NCBI RefSeq assembly: GCF_900100075.1
Contig: NZ_FNEG01000004.1
Span: forward strand, 124,001 to 188,000
Length of the DNA: 64,000 nt
Direction: 5' to 3'
From: Chryseobacterium jejuense
GTDB taxonomy: Bacteria; Bacteroidota; Bacteroidia; Flavobacteriales; Weeksellaceae
In this document: positions 37,345-47,541 of the stretch, piece by piece
How the letters are laid out: every line of letters starts with the position of its first letter
Numbering within the stretch: position 1 is the first letter of the stretch
Program-made: the position numbers and the translations under genes
Notes under the pieces: generated by a model
The model's input: only the letters and a program-made list of their open reading frames with translations
Told to the model about the DNA's origin: nothing
The model's database searches: none

Positions 37345-39294
37345 TCATTTCCGTTCAAGTTTGTTTTCTGCGAACGGAACCACCACTAAAGGATATTTCT
37401 CTGTTTCAATATGGCTTTTATCTAGTCCGAAATTGATAAAATCTTTTACAGAAAGGTAGCGCAGGTTATAGTAGCCTTTCATCACAAAATTCTTCCAGAA
37501 CGGCATTCTGTTATCGTAAGAAAGGAAGCTATCCATAATCATGAATTTAAAATCACCAATTTTATTCTGCTGATAAGCCTGCTCCAGGGAATCTTCAACG
37601 TCTACTTCATGGTTTTCGATCATGTCATTAACCACTTGTTTGAAATAGTATCCAATTCTTGGGTCTTCACGAAATCCGAGATCAAATTGAACATAATACA
37701 CATCATTTCTGATGATAGTTTCTACAGAATACTTTTGTGCATAAGGCTCATCCAGGATATTGACATGTACAAACCAATAGATATCCGCTCGTTTAGGAAG
37801 TCCGAATTTCAGGATTGAATCCATCACGGTTTTTTCAATTCTTTTTTCAGAGTCTGAAGTGGTGAGATAAACCAGGTTGGTAGCATATTTCGGAAGCTTT
37901 TCATCGGTACTCAGCTTGGTTAGCAATGGAAGGTAATCTGAAAATTTGACAAATGACTGGATATCCGATTTGATCTTCCTTCCCCTCCACCAGATATACA
38001 TCACAGTGAATAATGAAAAACCAAGCAACAGCGTAATCCACCCGCCTTCTTTTACTTTTTGAAGATTGGCTGCTAAAAAGCTTAACTCAATGGCTAAAAA
38101 GATTCCTGTAATTAAGATATTCAATATAAACGGAACTCTTTTTATACGAAGGTAGGCATTGATTAAGATGGTACTCATTAACATCGTAAGTGTTACACTC
38201 AGACCAAATGCAGCTTCCATTTTGGTACTTTCCTTGAAGTAAAGCACCATTCCTACACATCCGCACATCAGAAACCAGTTGATAGCAGGAATATAAAGCT
38301 GACCTTTTACATTGCTTGGAAAAAGTACCATGTGTTTGGGCCATATATTAAGTCGTATGGCTTCATTAATCAATGTAAAGCACCCGCTGATCAAGGCCTG
38401 AGAGGCAATAATGGTAGCCAGTGTTGCAATACATAATGCTACCCAGAAAATTGATTTGGGAACAATATGATAAAAAGGACTTAAGCTTCCCACTTCTTCT
38501 CCTACATGGTTCAAAAGCCATGTTGTTTGGCCCGCATAGCAAAGAATAAGCGCCACTTTTATAAAGATCCAGGTAAATCTGATATTGTTTCTTCCACAAT
38601 GTCCCATATCACTGTATAAAGCCTCTGCTCCGGTTGTACATAAGAAGATACTTCCCAGAAGCCAGAATCCTTTAGGTTCATTCACCAGCATCTGATAGGC
38701 ATAATAGGGATTTAAAGCTCTGAAAACTTCCCAGTTATCCCCTATTGCCATCATCCCTATAGTACCAATAAATCCAAACCAGATAATCATTGCCGGGCCA
38801 AAAACCTTTCCTATTTTATCTGTTCCAAACTGTTGAAAAATAAAAAGTAATACTAAAATTCCGATGATAACAGGAACGGTATTAAAACCAGGAACCACTG
38901 CCTGAACTCCTTCTACCGCTGAAGAAACGGAAATGGGTGGAGTGATGATTCCGTCTGCCATTAAAAAAGCACCCCCTGCCATAGCAATAAACACCAGCCA
39001 CTTGCCGCTAAACCGCCTTACTAAAGCATAAAGCGAGAAAATTCCACCTTCTCCTTTATTGTCTGCCTGTAGTGTAATGAGGACATATTTGATGGTGGTC
39101 TGGAAAACAAGGGTCCAGAAAATACAACTCAAACTACCCAGAGCAATGGCTTCTGTGATCATTTTATTGTGAAAAACAGCATTGAGGGTATACAATGGCG
39201 AGGTTCCAATATCACCGAATACAATTCCTATAGCGATCAGAGATCCTGCGAGGGTGATTTTCTTGTGAAAATCTAGACTGTTCTGTCCGGACAT
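37345..39294 (-). CDS. kup: Kup-family potassium uptake protein
   Basis: A 649-residue multi-spanning membrane protein of the KUP/HAK/KT family that imports K+ with protons. It opens MSGQNSLDFHKKITLAGSLIAIGIVFGDIGTSPLYTL, the family's first helix with the GDIGTSPLY signature, and continues through about 12 hydrophobic segments to about residue 430 (WGLVFQTTIKYV, GGIFSLYALVRR). The last 200 residues form a soluble C-terminal domain as in family members of about 620-650 residues. It is monocistronic, with a strong terminator. Confidence 0.94.
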   Translation of the reverse strand: MSGQNSLDFHKKITLAGSLIAIGIVFGDIGTSPLYTLNAVFHNKMITEAIALGSLSCIFWTLVFQTTIKYVLITLQADNKGEGGIFSLYALVRRFSGKWLVFIAMAGGAFLMADGIITPPISVSSAVEGVQAVVPGFNTVPVIIGILVLLFIFQQFGTDKIGKVFGPAMIIWFGFIGTIGMMAIGDNWEVFRALNPYYAYQMLVNEPKGFWLLGSIFLCTTGAEALYSDMGHCGRNNIRFTWIFIKVALILCYAGQTTWLLNHVGEEVGSLSPFYHIVPKSIFWVALCIATLATIIASQALISGCFTLINEAIRLNIWPKHMVLFPSNVKGQLYIPAINWFLMCGCVGMVLYFKESTKMEAAFGLSVTLTMLMSTILINAYLRIKRVPFILNILITGIFLAIELSFLAANLQKVKEGGWITLLLGFSLFTVMYIWWRGRKIKSDIQSFVKFSDYLPLLTKLSTDEKLPKYATNLVYLTTSDSEKRIEKTVMDSILKFGLPKRADIYWFVHVNILDEPYAQKYSVETIIRNDVYYVQFDLGFREDPRIGYYFKQVVNDMIENHEVDVEDSLEQAYQQNKIGDFKFMIMDSFLSYDNRMPFWKNFVMKGYYNLRYLSVKDFINFGLDKSHIETEKYPLVVVPFAENKLERK

Positions 39295-39529
39295 AATGAT
39301 TTAGTTTTTGATGCAAATTAATCAAATTCCGAATCGAAATGATCCCTAAAGTATTTTTTTAAAACAATTCAATAAAAATGATGATGATTTAGCTTCAAAG
39401 GTTCCTATTTTCAAACAAAAATATTAAATAAAATACTAAAAATCAACAATATACACCACACCCATTTAAAACAAAGCAAATAAAGACAATTAAGGTTTGT
39501 TGTATCCTCTTTTAGGTCAGAATGTAAAC

Positions 39530-41203
39530 CTATGCAGAAGTTTTTAATTGTTCCACAAAATAGGACGGAGTAAACCCTTTTTCTTTTTTAAAGGCATTCA
39601 CAAATACCCGTGGAGTGGTATATCCACATTCTTCTGCAAGATAGGCGATCTTGTACTCTCTGTAAATTGGATTGGCGTAGAGCATTTTAATGATATAATT
39701 AATCCGAAGTTCATTGATATAGCTGGTGAAATTATGATTTTTGTAGATTTTTATAACCTCCGAAAGATACTTGGGATTAGTCGTAAGACTATTGGCCATC
39801 CAGGTAAGACTCAAATCCTTCCGAAGATACTTTTCTGAGGCTTCAAATTTTTCAAGCTTAAGAAGTAAGCCTTTTACGGTTTCATCTGTAATGGTAATAG
39901 AGGATTTTATTTCATTATTTCGCTCTACTATTGGTTCTATTTTATTTTCTTTTTTTTCCTGACTTATTTTCTCAATAAGATCTTTATATTTTTCATGAAT
40001 AATCTTATTGCTTCTTCTTCGATAGATCAGCATTCCTCCGGTTATAAGACTAAGGATAACAACAGAAATAATAACAATTCTATTGATCTTTTTCTCTCCG
40101 TTGATTTTAGTTTCTGAAATAATCTTTTTAACAGGAACTTCTACGGCTTCCTTTTCTATGGAATTAATACTGTCATTCAATTTTGAAAAAAGATCTAGAT
40201 ATTTTTGAGAGGTTGGGCTGTCTCCGAGTCCCAGATACGATTTTGCCAGTACCATATATCCTACTCTCCGGTTATAAGGCATGCTGTTAGACTTCTCCAA
40301 AGCCAGCATATTCTCTCCATATTCTATTGCTTTTTGGTAATCTTTTTTCATTTGATAAAACTCCTGAAGTGCCTGATACAAATCTATTTTTGTCTCCGGA
40401 TTTACTTCTCCTTTAATAATATCAAGTTGTTTTAAAGCTTCCATAAAATAGAATTCAGACAGCTTAACATCCCTTCCTTTATTTCTGCCATCCCTGTAGT
40501 GAATTCCCAAGTTCATATTGACTGATATCAACATATCAATTTTTTCCTCTAAAGGAACATCTTTACTTTTATCACTTACTTTTAAGATTTCTTCCCTGCT
40601 TTTTTCCAAAGAATACAGGGCCTTTTCATCCGAGCGTCCCTGGTAATACGGTGCCATGTTGTAATACACCAAAGAAGTCTGATAATACCTCTGATTGATT
40701 TCAGGAATCAGTTTTGCATATTTCAGCGCGGTTTCATATTCCTTTAAGCTCACATCATATAAGCCCAGATTTTCATGCAATATTGCTCTTTTATTGTATA
40801 AAATAGATAAGGTTTTATAATCTTTCTGGCTTACTGCCAACTCTCTGACTCTGTTTGATATTTCCAAAGCCTTTTTATAATCATAGTCCTGGGAATAGAT
40901 CAACATTATATTTTTTGTTGCATTCAATTCTCCTTTTTCACATCCCACAGCCTTAGCAAGATCATTTGCTTTTTGAAACAGTGCTAGAGCTTCTTTACTT
41001 TTTCCGTTGTTATTAAGAGCGGTTCCCTGATCTATTAATTGGTCTATATTTTCATTTCCGGGACATGAAATTGAAGCACCATTTACAATGGAAAAAGAAA
41101 GGAAAAATAACAAAGAAATAAAAGTGGTATACAACCTTTGAAAAAACTGATTACTGCCCCACCAAACAAACCGGGATATTCGCAAAAGTAATTTTTTAGC
41201 CAT
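39530..41203 (-). CDS. TPR-transmembrane-AraC one-component regulator
   Basis: 557 residues. The N-terminus has a hydrophobic segment (LYTTFISLLFFLSFSIVNGAS). The periplasmic part (about 50-350) has tetratricopeptide repeats (QGTALNNNGKSKEALALFQKAND, YKTLSILYNKRAILHENLGLYDVSLKEYETALKYAKL). A transmembrane helix lies near 372-392 (IVIISVVILSLITGG). The C-terminal 100 residues are an AraC-type HTH (YLRKDLSLTWMANSLTTNPKYLSEVIKIYKNHNF ... YLAEECGYTTPRVFVNAFKKEKGFTPSYF). This layout, a sensor and DNA-binding domain in one chain, is a Bacteroidota speciality. It is 72 bp from its paralogue upstream on the same strand. Confidence 0.9.
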   Translation of the reverse strand: MAKKLLLRISRFVWWGSNQFFQRLYTTFISLLFFLSFSIVNGASISCPGNENIDQLIDQGTALNNNGKSKEALALFQKANDLAKAVGCEKGELNATKNIMLIYSQDYDYKKALEISNRVRELAVSQKDYKTLSILYNKRAILHENLGLYDVSLKEYETALKYAKLIPEINQRYYQTSLVYYNMAPYYQGRSDEKALYSLEKSREEILKVSDKSKDVPLEEKIDMLISVNMNLGIHYRDGRNKGRDVKLSEFYFMEALKQLDIIKGEVNPETKIDLYQALQEFYQMKKDYQKAIEYGENMLALEKSNSMPYNRRVGYMVLAKSYLGLGDSPTSQKYLDLFSKLNDSINSIEKEAVEVPVKKIISETKINGEKKINRIVIISVVILSLITGGMLIYRRRSNKIIHEKYKDLIEKISQEKKENKIEPIVERNNEIKSSITITDETVKGLLLKLEKFEASEKYLRKDLSLTWMANSLTTNPKYLSEVIKIYKNHNFTSYINELRINYIIKMLYANPIYREYKIAYLAEECGYTTPRVFVNAFKKEKGFTPSYFVEQLKTSA

Positions 41204-41275
41204 AAGATGATATTTTATATTGAACTAGTATTTTTCATGATCCTGACAGTCAAAAAACATGAAAGGATTGAAAAT

Positions 41276-42925
41276 TTATGCAGAAACTTTTAATTGTTCC
41301 ACAAAGTAAGAAGGTGTAAAACCTGTCTCTTTTTTGAAAGCATTTACAAATACTTTCGGGGTTGTATATCCGCATTCCTCTGCCAAATAAGTGATCTTGT
41401 ATTCTCTATATATCGGATTTTCATAAAGCTTCCTGATGATATAGTTGATCCGTAGCTCGTTGATGTAACTGGTGAAGCTATTTTCCCTGTAAATCTTAAT
41501 AACCTCCGAAAGATATTTTGGATTGGTATTGAGATTATTGGACATCCAGGTAAGACTCAGATCCTTTCGAAGATATTTCTCTGATTTCTCGAATTTTTCA
41601 AGCTTACTGAGCAGCGCTTTTACCGTTTCATCAGTAATGACAATGGAGGATTTGGATTCATTATTTTTAATATAAGGTAATACCTCTGTTTCCTTCACTT
41701 CTTTTGCATCCTCATTGATCTTAGCAATCAATTCTTCGTATTTCTTGTGAATGATTCTTTTTTTTCTTCTCCAAAGCATAATGCTCACTATTATAGCTAT
41801 GAGAACCAGGACACCGGTGAGAATTAGTTGCTTTTTAGAATTCTCCTGATGTCCTTTATCTACCTCTGCAACCATCTTTTTTATCGTAGTATCTGCATTT
41901 GTCCTACCTGCAATGGTTATACTGTCCTTAAGATTAGTATATTTCCTCATATAGTACTTGGACTTCTCCTTTTCACCAATTTCCATATAACAGGTAGCAA
42001 GAAACTCATAAGACTCTACTCTTGAAGATGGACGTTCATGATGCTTTTCCAATTGTAATGAACGGTTGGCATAATCAATAGATTTTCGATATTCTTTCTT
42101 TTCCAAATACAGCCAGCTCAATTGATTCAAAAGCGTGGTTTGTGAGCGGATAGGCAAAGCATTCGTTTTCTCCTGAAGTTTTTCTGCTTTCAGAAGATTT
42201 TTTTCTGATAATTCCAAATTACCTTTTTCATCGGAATATTCTAGGTAAAATATGCCTAAACGGGTATAGATAAAAATGACTTCGTTATATTTAATCTGAT
42301 TAGAGATCTCGCCATTATCATCTTTTATTTTCAGACCTACTTCCAATGCTTTATTAAGATAGTACACTGTTGAATCTTTGTATCTTTTCTTTTGGAATTG
42401 ATGATTCATGCTGTTATAGTAAGAATGCAAGTCCATATAGCTCTGCGTTAATCTCAGGTATTTTCTGTCAGAATTCTTTATGGTCTTTGCCAATCTAATG
42501 GCTGTTTCTACATCCTTCTTACTGGCACTATCAAGGCCTAGATACATTAGTGCCAACGCATTCTTCCTATATATGCTGGACATAACCCCAGTAGGATCCT
42601 CATGCTTATTTTGAACTATTTTTTTCAGCTCATTACCCAATTCAACAATCTCCTTATTTTTGTCCTGCATACCATATGCACTCATCAAATAATCACCACT
42701 TAATAAGACCCCATTTTCAAACTTTAATTTTTCTGATGCTTCTTTTAGTTGAAGCAACATGCTTTCCTGTTGTTTTGAATCTATGGAGTCTCCATTTTCT
42801 TTAATGTATTTCAGTTTTTTAATAATTACATCTTTTGTAATAGATTCAGCGCCCACTTCTTTTATATGTTGAGCAGATATTGCATAAAAGGCAAAAAGGA
42901 TAAAAAATAAATAGATTTTTTTCAT
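41276..42925 (-). CDS. TPR-transmembrane-AraC one-component regulator, paralogue
   Basis: 549 residues with the same build as the gene at 39530: signal peptide (MKKIYLFFILFAFYAISAQ), TPR sensor (about 60-340), transmembrane helix near 363-382 (QLILTGVLVLIAIIVSIML), and an AraC HTH at the C-terminus that is nearly identical to its neighbour's. The sensor halves are much more diverged than the DNA-binding halves. The pair therefore probably binds similar DNA sites while sensing different signals. Tandem duplicates, transcribed leftward, this one first. Confidence 0.9.
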   Translation of the reverse strand: MKKIYLFFILFAFYAISAQHIKEVGAESITKDVIIKKLKYIKENGDSIDSKQQESMLLQLKEASEKLKFENGVLLSGDYLMSAYGMQDKNKEIVELGNELKKIVQNKHEDPTGVMSSIYRKNALALMYLGLDSASKKDVETAIRLAKTIKNSDRKYLRLTQSYMDLHSYYNSMNHQFQKKRYKDSTVYYLNKALEVGLKIKDDNGEISNQIKYNEVIFIYTRLGIFYLEYSDEKGNLELSEKNLLKAEKLQEKTNALPIRSQTTLLNQLSWLYLEKKEYRKSIDYANRSLQLEKHHERPSSRVESYEFLATCYMEIGEKEKSKYYMRKYTNLKDSITIAGRTNADTTIKKMVAEVDKGHQENSKKQLILTGVLVLIAIIVSIMLWRRKKRIIHKKYEELIAKINEDAKEVKETEVLPYIKNNESKSSIVITDETVKALLSKLEKFEKSEKYLRKDLSLTWMSNNLNTNPKYLSEVIKIYRENSFTSYINELRINYIIRKLYENPIYREYKITYLAEECGYTTPKVFVNAFKKETGFTPSYFVEQLKVSA

Positions 42926-43378
42926 TTGGAAATTGGAATTAATTTTTAAAGGGAAGATTTAATAAGGGAAAACAACCAGTGATACCAACATCTATATTAG
43001 GATAAAGAAACTTAGGCGACTATCATAGGTCTATTATCTATTTTTTGTTTAAAAAATTCATAATAACTCATCTTTTAGCTTCAATACATCACGAACCCTC
43101 ATTATATTGATTCTTTCACATAACTCACCCATTCGTAATTATCATTTGAGCAAATTTAATGAAATATATACTCCAAAAATACAAATACCTATTTGGGATT
43201 TTTTTAATTACACACAAATACATTAAAAAAATACAACACACTGATTTACAGTACATCAAAATTGTAAAATAGATTAAACAGCATATGAATCTTTCCGAAT
43301 TATTCCTATACTAAGCTTGTACAGGCATTATCGTAGTTATAATATTGCATAGAAATGCTAACCGATTCTGAAAATAAC
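42926..43378. other. Intergenic region, divergent promoters
   Basis: About 450 bp between the leftward AraC regulator and the rightward gene at 43379. It is very A/T-rich. I see no gene, no clear consensus promoter and no strong hairpin. Confidence 0.4.
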
Positions 43379-43954
43379 ATGATGAACCAACACTTCTCTC
43401 TACATTTATTTGGAGGGAGAAGGTTTTTCTTATTGATCTTTTTGCTGGTGAATTTTCAGATCGTACAGGCTGTTTGTAAACATAATGAGATTTCTTCATC
43501 CAATTCCGATCCCTCATCAACTGCATTATTTATATCTGAGGGAACCGTAGTTTCAGGTATAGAACAAATATATGCTTCAACCCCAAAAAGGGAAAAAATA
43601 AAGAAAAATTTCAAAAGAAAAAATTTTACCACATCCAATAAAAGGAAGTCCAAAAAAGAGAAGATTTTTTCTCAAAGAGTTGAAAACAGTCATAAAGCCG
43701 TATCAATCTTCATCAGGAATACACCATCAGAAAAATCCCTATTGGCTATTTCTGATAATGATAAACAGATTGTAAGACCCAATCAGCATACGATGAAATT
43801 CTTTCTGCTTGGATTCGAAAACAAAACACCAGCATTAGTGAGTCTATTGGACATTTTTCTAAAAAAAACTCATAAAGATCAATGGTTTTCCAATCTCATT
43901 GTTTTCCAAAGTTTCAACCGCCCACCACCATTCCTCAAAAGGGCTGCCATTTAA
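43379..43954 (+). CDS. Hypothetical secreted or anchored basic protein
   Basis: A 191-residue protein with a signal anchor (RRFFLLIFLLVNFQIVQA), then a polar region with a very basic patch (KREKIKKNFKRKNFTTSNKRKSKKEK). I recognise no family. An in-frame ATG at 43355 would add eight residues, and I chose 43379 because it puts the hydrophobic segment near the N-terminus. It lies upstream of the surface-protein cluster on the same strand. Confidence 0.55.
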   Translation: MMNQHFSLHLFGGRRFFLLIFLLVNFQIVQAVCKHNEISSSNSDPSSTALFISEGTVVSGIEQIYASTPKREKIKKNFKRKNFTTSNKRKSKKEKIFSQRVENSHKAVSIFIRNTPSEKSLLAISDNDKQIVRPNQHTMKFFLLGFENKTPALVSLLDIFLKKTHKDQWFSNLIVFQSFNRPPPFLKRAAI

Positions 43955-44043
43955 TTCAATTCATCAGGTAGTTTCCATTTTTTTATTCAACGAAAATTCA
44001 GCATGATTCATCCATTTCGCCGGGCTTATCCGATGCGAACAGG

Positions 44044-44115
44044 GAGTATCATGTATTGACCCAAATAAAACAGATGATGATATTTCAAATCATAAAGTAA
44101 AGAGTATCATACTCT
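44044..44115. promoter_or_regulatory. Repeated GAGTATCAT motif, candidate operator
   Basis: GAGTATCAT occurs at 44044-44052 and again at 44102-44110. The second is part of a perfect inverted repeat AGAGTAT-C-ATACTCT (44101-44115). Both lie 130-200 bp before the start of the surface-protein gene at 44245. Repressor or activator binding is inferred. Confidence 0.4.
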
Positions 44116-44244
44116 AAACCAATGTGAATATGATGAAACAACATCAATAATCAGTACTACAAACTCACGTCTTAAAAAAAACTTGAAAGAATAAAAACAC
44201 ATCAGGTTTTATCCTACCATAAAACTTTAAAAACCCTTTTTAAA

Positions 44245-46071
44245 ATGAAAAAAAACACAATTTTCTTAGCAACATTCCTTATGAGCCTACCTGTTTTTGG
44301 GCAAGTAGGAATTAATACACCCAACCCGCACCTCAGTGCTTCTTTGGAACTGGCTTCCAACAACAAGGCCCTCTACCTGAATAGAGTGGCCAATACTTCT
44401 GTAATCAACGACCCACAATCCGGGATGGTTATATATGATCTCACGGATAAATGCGTAAAAGCATACCAGGGTAATCCGGCAGGATGGTCAGGATGTATCA
44501 TAGGAAACAGCGGACTTACAGGCGCAGTTACAAGTATTAATTGTGCTGGCGCTTATTTTACTCCAAATTTTGCAACAGTGGGTCAGCCTTATACAGGAAC
44601 ATTAACTGTTCCCTACACCGGAGGTAATGGCGGAATATATCCTGCACAAACCACTACCGTGAACGGACTCACCTTTAACCTTCCTTTAGGTGTTTTTGCT
44701 ACCGGAGATGGCAATGTGGTTTATAATGTTACCGGAACTCCTGCCACAGCAGGAACCACTGCGGTAAATATTACTATTGGAGGACAAAGCTGTTCCGGAG
44801 CTAATGCTATCTCACTTGTGGTAAATCCGGCCACAGGCAATCCTGGCGGTGTATTGCCGGGAACTGTTACATTAGCACAAAACAGCCGTTATTGGGTAGC
44901 TTCTGTATATGACAATGACTATCTGCCTTACACCGCTCCTACAGCACCTGCCAGCACTGCTACCATCAATGCTAATGGTAGTCCAGACACCTTGGTTGAT
45001 GTACAGGGAAGCATTACTACTACAGGTATTACAGTTTATATTCCAGCTACTGTAACAGGAAGCGGCGGGACTGTTGCAGCATGGAGTAATACGATTACCA
45101 TTCCAGCAAATTTTACACAGGATGGTATATCCAGACAGGTACAATTATCCTGGGCTGCACAGACTCTTACGACCTCTAACACCTCAGTTACCGCTACCCT
45201 CAAAGCTATTGGCGGAACTTTGAATGCCAAGAAATTAGACATTAATGCAGGAATAGGGAATGATTATCTGGGATTGTTATTAGGTACTTTCCAATATCCA
45301 TACAACCAAGCCGGTGCACTCACCACTTATCAGCTGCGTGACATACCAGGCATACCGGACAGGATGTTTGGGCAAATAGACAATGCCGACAAATATGAGC
45401 ACAACTTCCTTTACTTACCAATACAGGCGGAAGACGGTAAAATATGGCTGAACAACAACCTTGGGGCAAATTATGCTAATCTGAATCATCCGGCATTTAA
45501 TCTTACCCAGCAGGCAACGAGTACCACAGATGTAAATGCTATGGGTTCCCTCTTGCAATGGGGCAGAAAAGCCGACGGACATGAACTTATGGAAAGAAAT
45601 ATTAGTGCGCCAAGTTATGGGACTTTTAAATCTGGAGTTGTATATGGACAGGTAGCAACCTGGACCCCCACCTATCCTTATAGAATATTTTCAGCACCTA
45701 GTCACGTTCCTAGTGAATGGACATCAGCTACTGTACCACCAGCAGGAAACAGATGGCTGGCTTCTTCCCCCAACAATCCTTGTCCACAAGGCTTCAAAGT
45801 GCCTGTAAAAGCAGAATGGGAGGCAGAAATCACAGCTTCCGGCAGTGGTGGGCTATATTCAACAACCAAAAAGTTAAAATTAACTTATGCCGGAGAGGGT
45901 ATTGATAATACAGCAATATTTAATCCAACCGTTCCCGTCTATTCAGCAGCAGATGGTTATAATGCTACATACAACGCCACAAACACTTTAATGAATAGTG
46001 TTGTTTACGGACCTGGCATAGGTAATACTGAAATAGATAAGGCTAAATCCGTACGCTGCATTCAGGAGTGA
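44245..46071 (+). CDS. Secreted surface protein with FISUMP-like C-terminus
   Basis: A 608-residue secreted protein (signal MKKNTIFLATFLMSLPVFGQ). Residues about 20-85 are a module with NKALYLNRVANTSVINDPQSGMVIYDLTDKCVKAYQG that recurs in related form in the next two genes and at the end of the 2489-residue protein. Next is an Ig-like repeat (about 95-195, ending GGQSCSG). The last 250 residues carry KIWLNNNLGANY ... ATSTTDVNAMGSLLQWGRKADGHELM ... SSPNNPCPQGFKVPVKAEWEAE, which resembles the Fibrobacter-type FISUMP paralogous domain. It has no T9SS sorting domain. It is first in a rightward cluster. Confidence 0.8.
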   Translation: MKKNTIFLATFLMSLPVFGQVGINTPNPHLSASLELASNNKALYLNRVANTSVINDPQSGMVIYDLTDKCVKAYQGNPAGWSGCIIGNSGLTGAVTSINCAGAYFTPNFATVGQPYTGTLTVPYTGGNGGIYPAQTTTVNGLTFNLPLGVFATGDGNVVYNVTGTPATAGTTAVNITIGGQSCSGANAISLVVNPATGNPGGVLPGTVTLAQNSRYWVASVYDNDYLPYTAPTAPASTATINANGSPDTLVDVQGSITTTGITVYIPATVTGSGGTVAAWSNTITIPANFTQDGISRQVQLSWAAQTLTTSNTSVTATLKAIGGTLNAKKLDINAGIGNDYLGLLLGTFQYPYNQAGALTTYQLRDIPGIPDRMFGQIDNADKYEHNFLYLPIQAEDGKIWLNNNLGANYANLNHPAFNLTQQATSTTDVNAMGSLLQWGRKADGHELMERNISAPSYGTFKSGVVYGQVATWTPTYPYRIFSAPSHVPSEWTSATVPPAGNRWLASSPNNPCPQGFKVPVKAEWEAEITASGSGGLYSTTKKLKLTYAGEGIDNTAIFNPTVPVYSAADGYNATYNATNTLMNSVVYGPGIGNTEIDKAKSVRCIQE

Positions 46072-46112
46072 TAAACATCGTCCAATACGGGCAATAAAAG
46101 AAATGTACAACA

Positions 46113-46236
46113 ACACCAAACCTTACTAAAGTATTATGTTCTGGTTGAGGTTTTAGAAACAGTCATAATTTTTGCCAAATGACTTCTTCCCTGTAAAACA
46201 GGATGCCAACAAGCCATCAATACTAAGGTTTGGTGT
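46113..46236 (+). other. Structured spacer in the surface-protein cluster
   Basis: ACACCAAACCTTA (46113-46125) is complementary to TAAGGTTTGGTGT (46224-46236), forming a long-range stem that encloses a hairpin CCTGT-AAA-ACAGG (46190-46202). It fills most of the gap between the first two cluster genes. A role in mRNA processing or partial termination is inferred. Confidence 0.5.
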
Positions 46237-46263
46237 ACTCTGAAATAATAAAAAAATCATTAA

Positions 46264-46848
46264 ATGAAATCCATTAATATTTTAAAAAGAATAATAACCA
46301 GCATTGCACTTATGCTGGGAATCCTTTCCTATTGCCAGATTGGTATAGGAACTGCAACTCCACACCCAAGCTCTGACCTGGACCTTGGTGCTAACAACAA
46401 AGCTCTTTATCTGAATAGGATCTCTAATACCACAGTTATCGACGACCCACAACCAGGTATGCTGGTCTTTGATGTATCTGAACAATGCATCAAAGCATAC
46501 CAAGATGATCCTCCAAAATGGTCCGGCTGCCTGGACTCAGCGTCCGGTATCGTATCAGGATTTACTTGCTCCTCAGCATCATTCAGTCCTGCAACGGCTA
46601 ATCAAGGAGTTGCCTATACAGGGACACTCACAATCCCCTACACAGATGGCAATGGCGGAACTTACTCTGCACAAAGTTTCACACAAAATGGGCTAACGTT
46701 CGCTCTTACAGCAGGAAACTTCAGCATAGGAACCGGAAACCTGGTATATAACATCAATGGTATTCCTACCGCTTCCGGAACGACCTCAGTAAACATAATG
46801 GCAGGAGGACAAAGCTGCAACGGATTGACGTTGACTGTAAATCCATAA
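46264..46848 (+). CDS. Short secreted paralogue of the 44245 protein
   Basis: 194 residues. It matches the first ~195 residues of the 44245 product module for module: signal peptide, NNKALYLNRISNTTVIDDPQPGMLVFDVSEQCIKAYQ, and the Ig-like repeat ending MAGGQSCNGLTLTVNP. It then stops at the same boundary, without the FISUMP-like domain. It may be a genuine short form or a decayed duplicate, though no frameshift remnant of the missing part is visible downstream. Confidence 0.75.
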   Translation: MKSINILKRIITSIALMLGILSYCQIGIGTATPHPSSDLDLGANNKALYLNRISNTTVIDDPQPGMLVFDVSEQCIKAYQDDPPKWSGCLDSASGIVSGFTCSSASFSPATANQGVAYTGTLTIPYTDGNGGTYSAQSFTQNGLTFALTAGNFSIGTGNLVYNINGIPTASGTTSVNIMAGGQSCNGLTLTVNP

Positions 46849-46927
46849 AAATAACAAACCACCTTTTTTTGGAGAGAACAATATCAGGAAATAAAACATT
46901 CCATTCATATAAACCTAATTAAAAATC

Positions 46928-47452
46928 ATGAAAAACAAACTTTTGCCCATAGCAATTCTACTTGCTGTAACGGGTACTGTACAGTCTCAGGTTGCCATAG
47001 GAAAACCAACAGTAACCAATACTGCGGTATCCTTGGAATTTGCAGACACAGAAAATAGGGGATTGATACTTCCTTATGTAGAAACGAAAACAGGAATTAC
47101 AGAGAACGGTACCATCATTTATGACACCACCGATCACAAAGTAAAATACCTGAAGGATTCCGGAACGTGGACCGACTTAAGTGTTGACAACACCGGAACT
47201 GCCAACATTTTGATCCAAACCAGCAAGACTGAATCCACAACGGCAAAAACAGCCATCGGATCAGCTGCTGCTACAGACCCCACACCGGGGGTATTGGTTT
47301 TAACGGATACCAACAAGGCGATGATATTACCTAAAGTGGTGAGTCCACACCTCAACATCATTAATCCTGCCCCTGGTATGATGGCTTATGACACCGTGAA
47401 GAAGCAGATCGCTGTGTATAATGGCACAGTCTGGAGTTTTTGGAAACCTTAG
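46928..47452 (+). CDS. Secreted 'GMxxYD' module protein
   Basis: 174 residues: signal peptide (MKNKLLPIAILLAVTGTVQSQ), then two related halves. Each ends in the YD-type module (TENGTIIYDTTDHKVKYLKDSGTWTDL and NPAPGMMAYDTVKKQIAVYNGTVWSFW). The same module begins the two genes upstream and closes the giant protein downstream. Such modules occur in many Flavobacteriia surface proteins. Function unknown. Confidence 0.75.
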   Translation: MKNKLLPIAILLAVTGTVQSQVAIGKPTVTNTAVSLEFADTENRGLILPYVETKTGITENGTIIYDTTDHKVKYLKDSGTWTDLSVDNTGTANILIQTSKTESTTAKTAIGSAAATDPTPGVLVLTDTNKAMILPKVVSPHLNIINPAPGMMAYDTVKKQIAVYNGTVWSFWKP

Positions 47453-47541
47453 ATCAATAAAAATGAAGGAAAAAACACTTTTATCAGTCTCATTCTTTAA
47501 AAACACCCATTGTCGAAAATCCGACTAAAAACTATTAAGTC

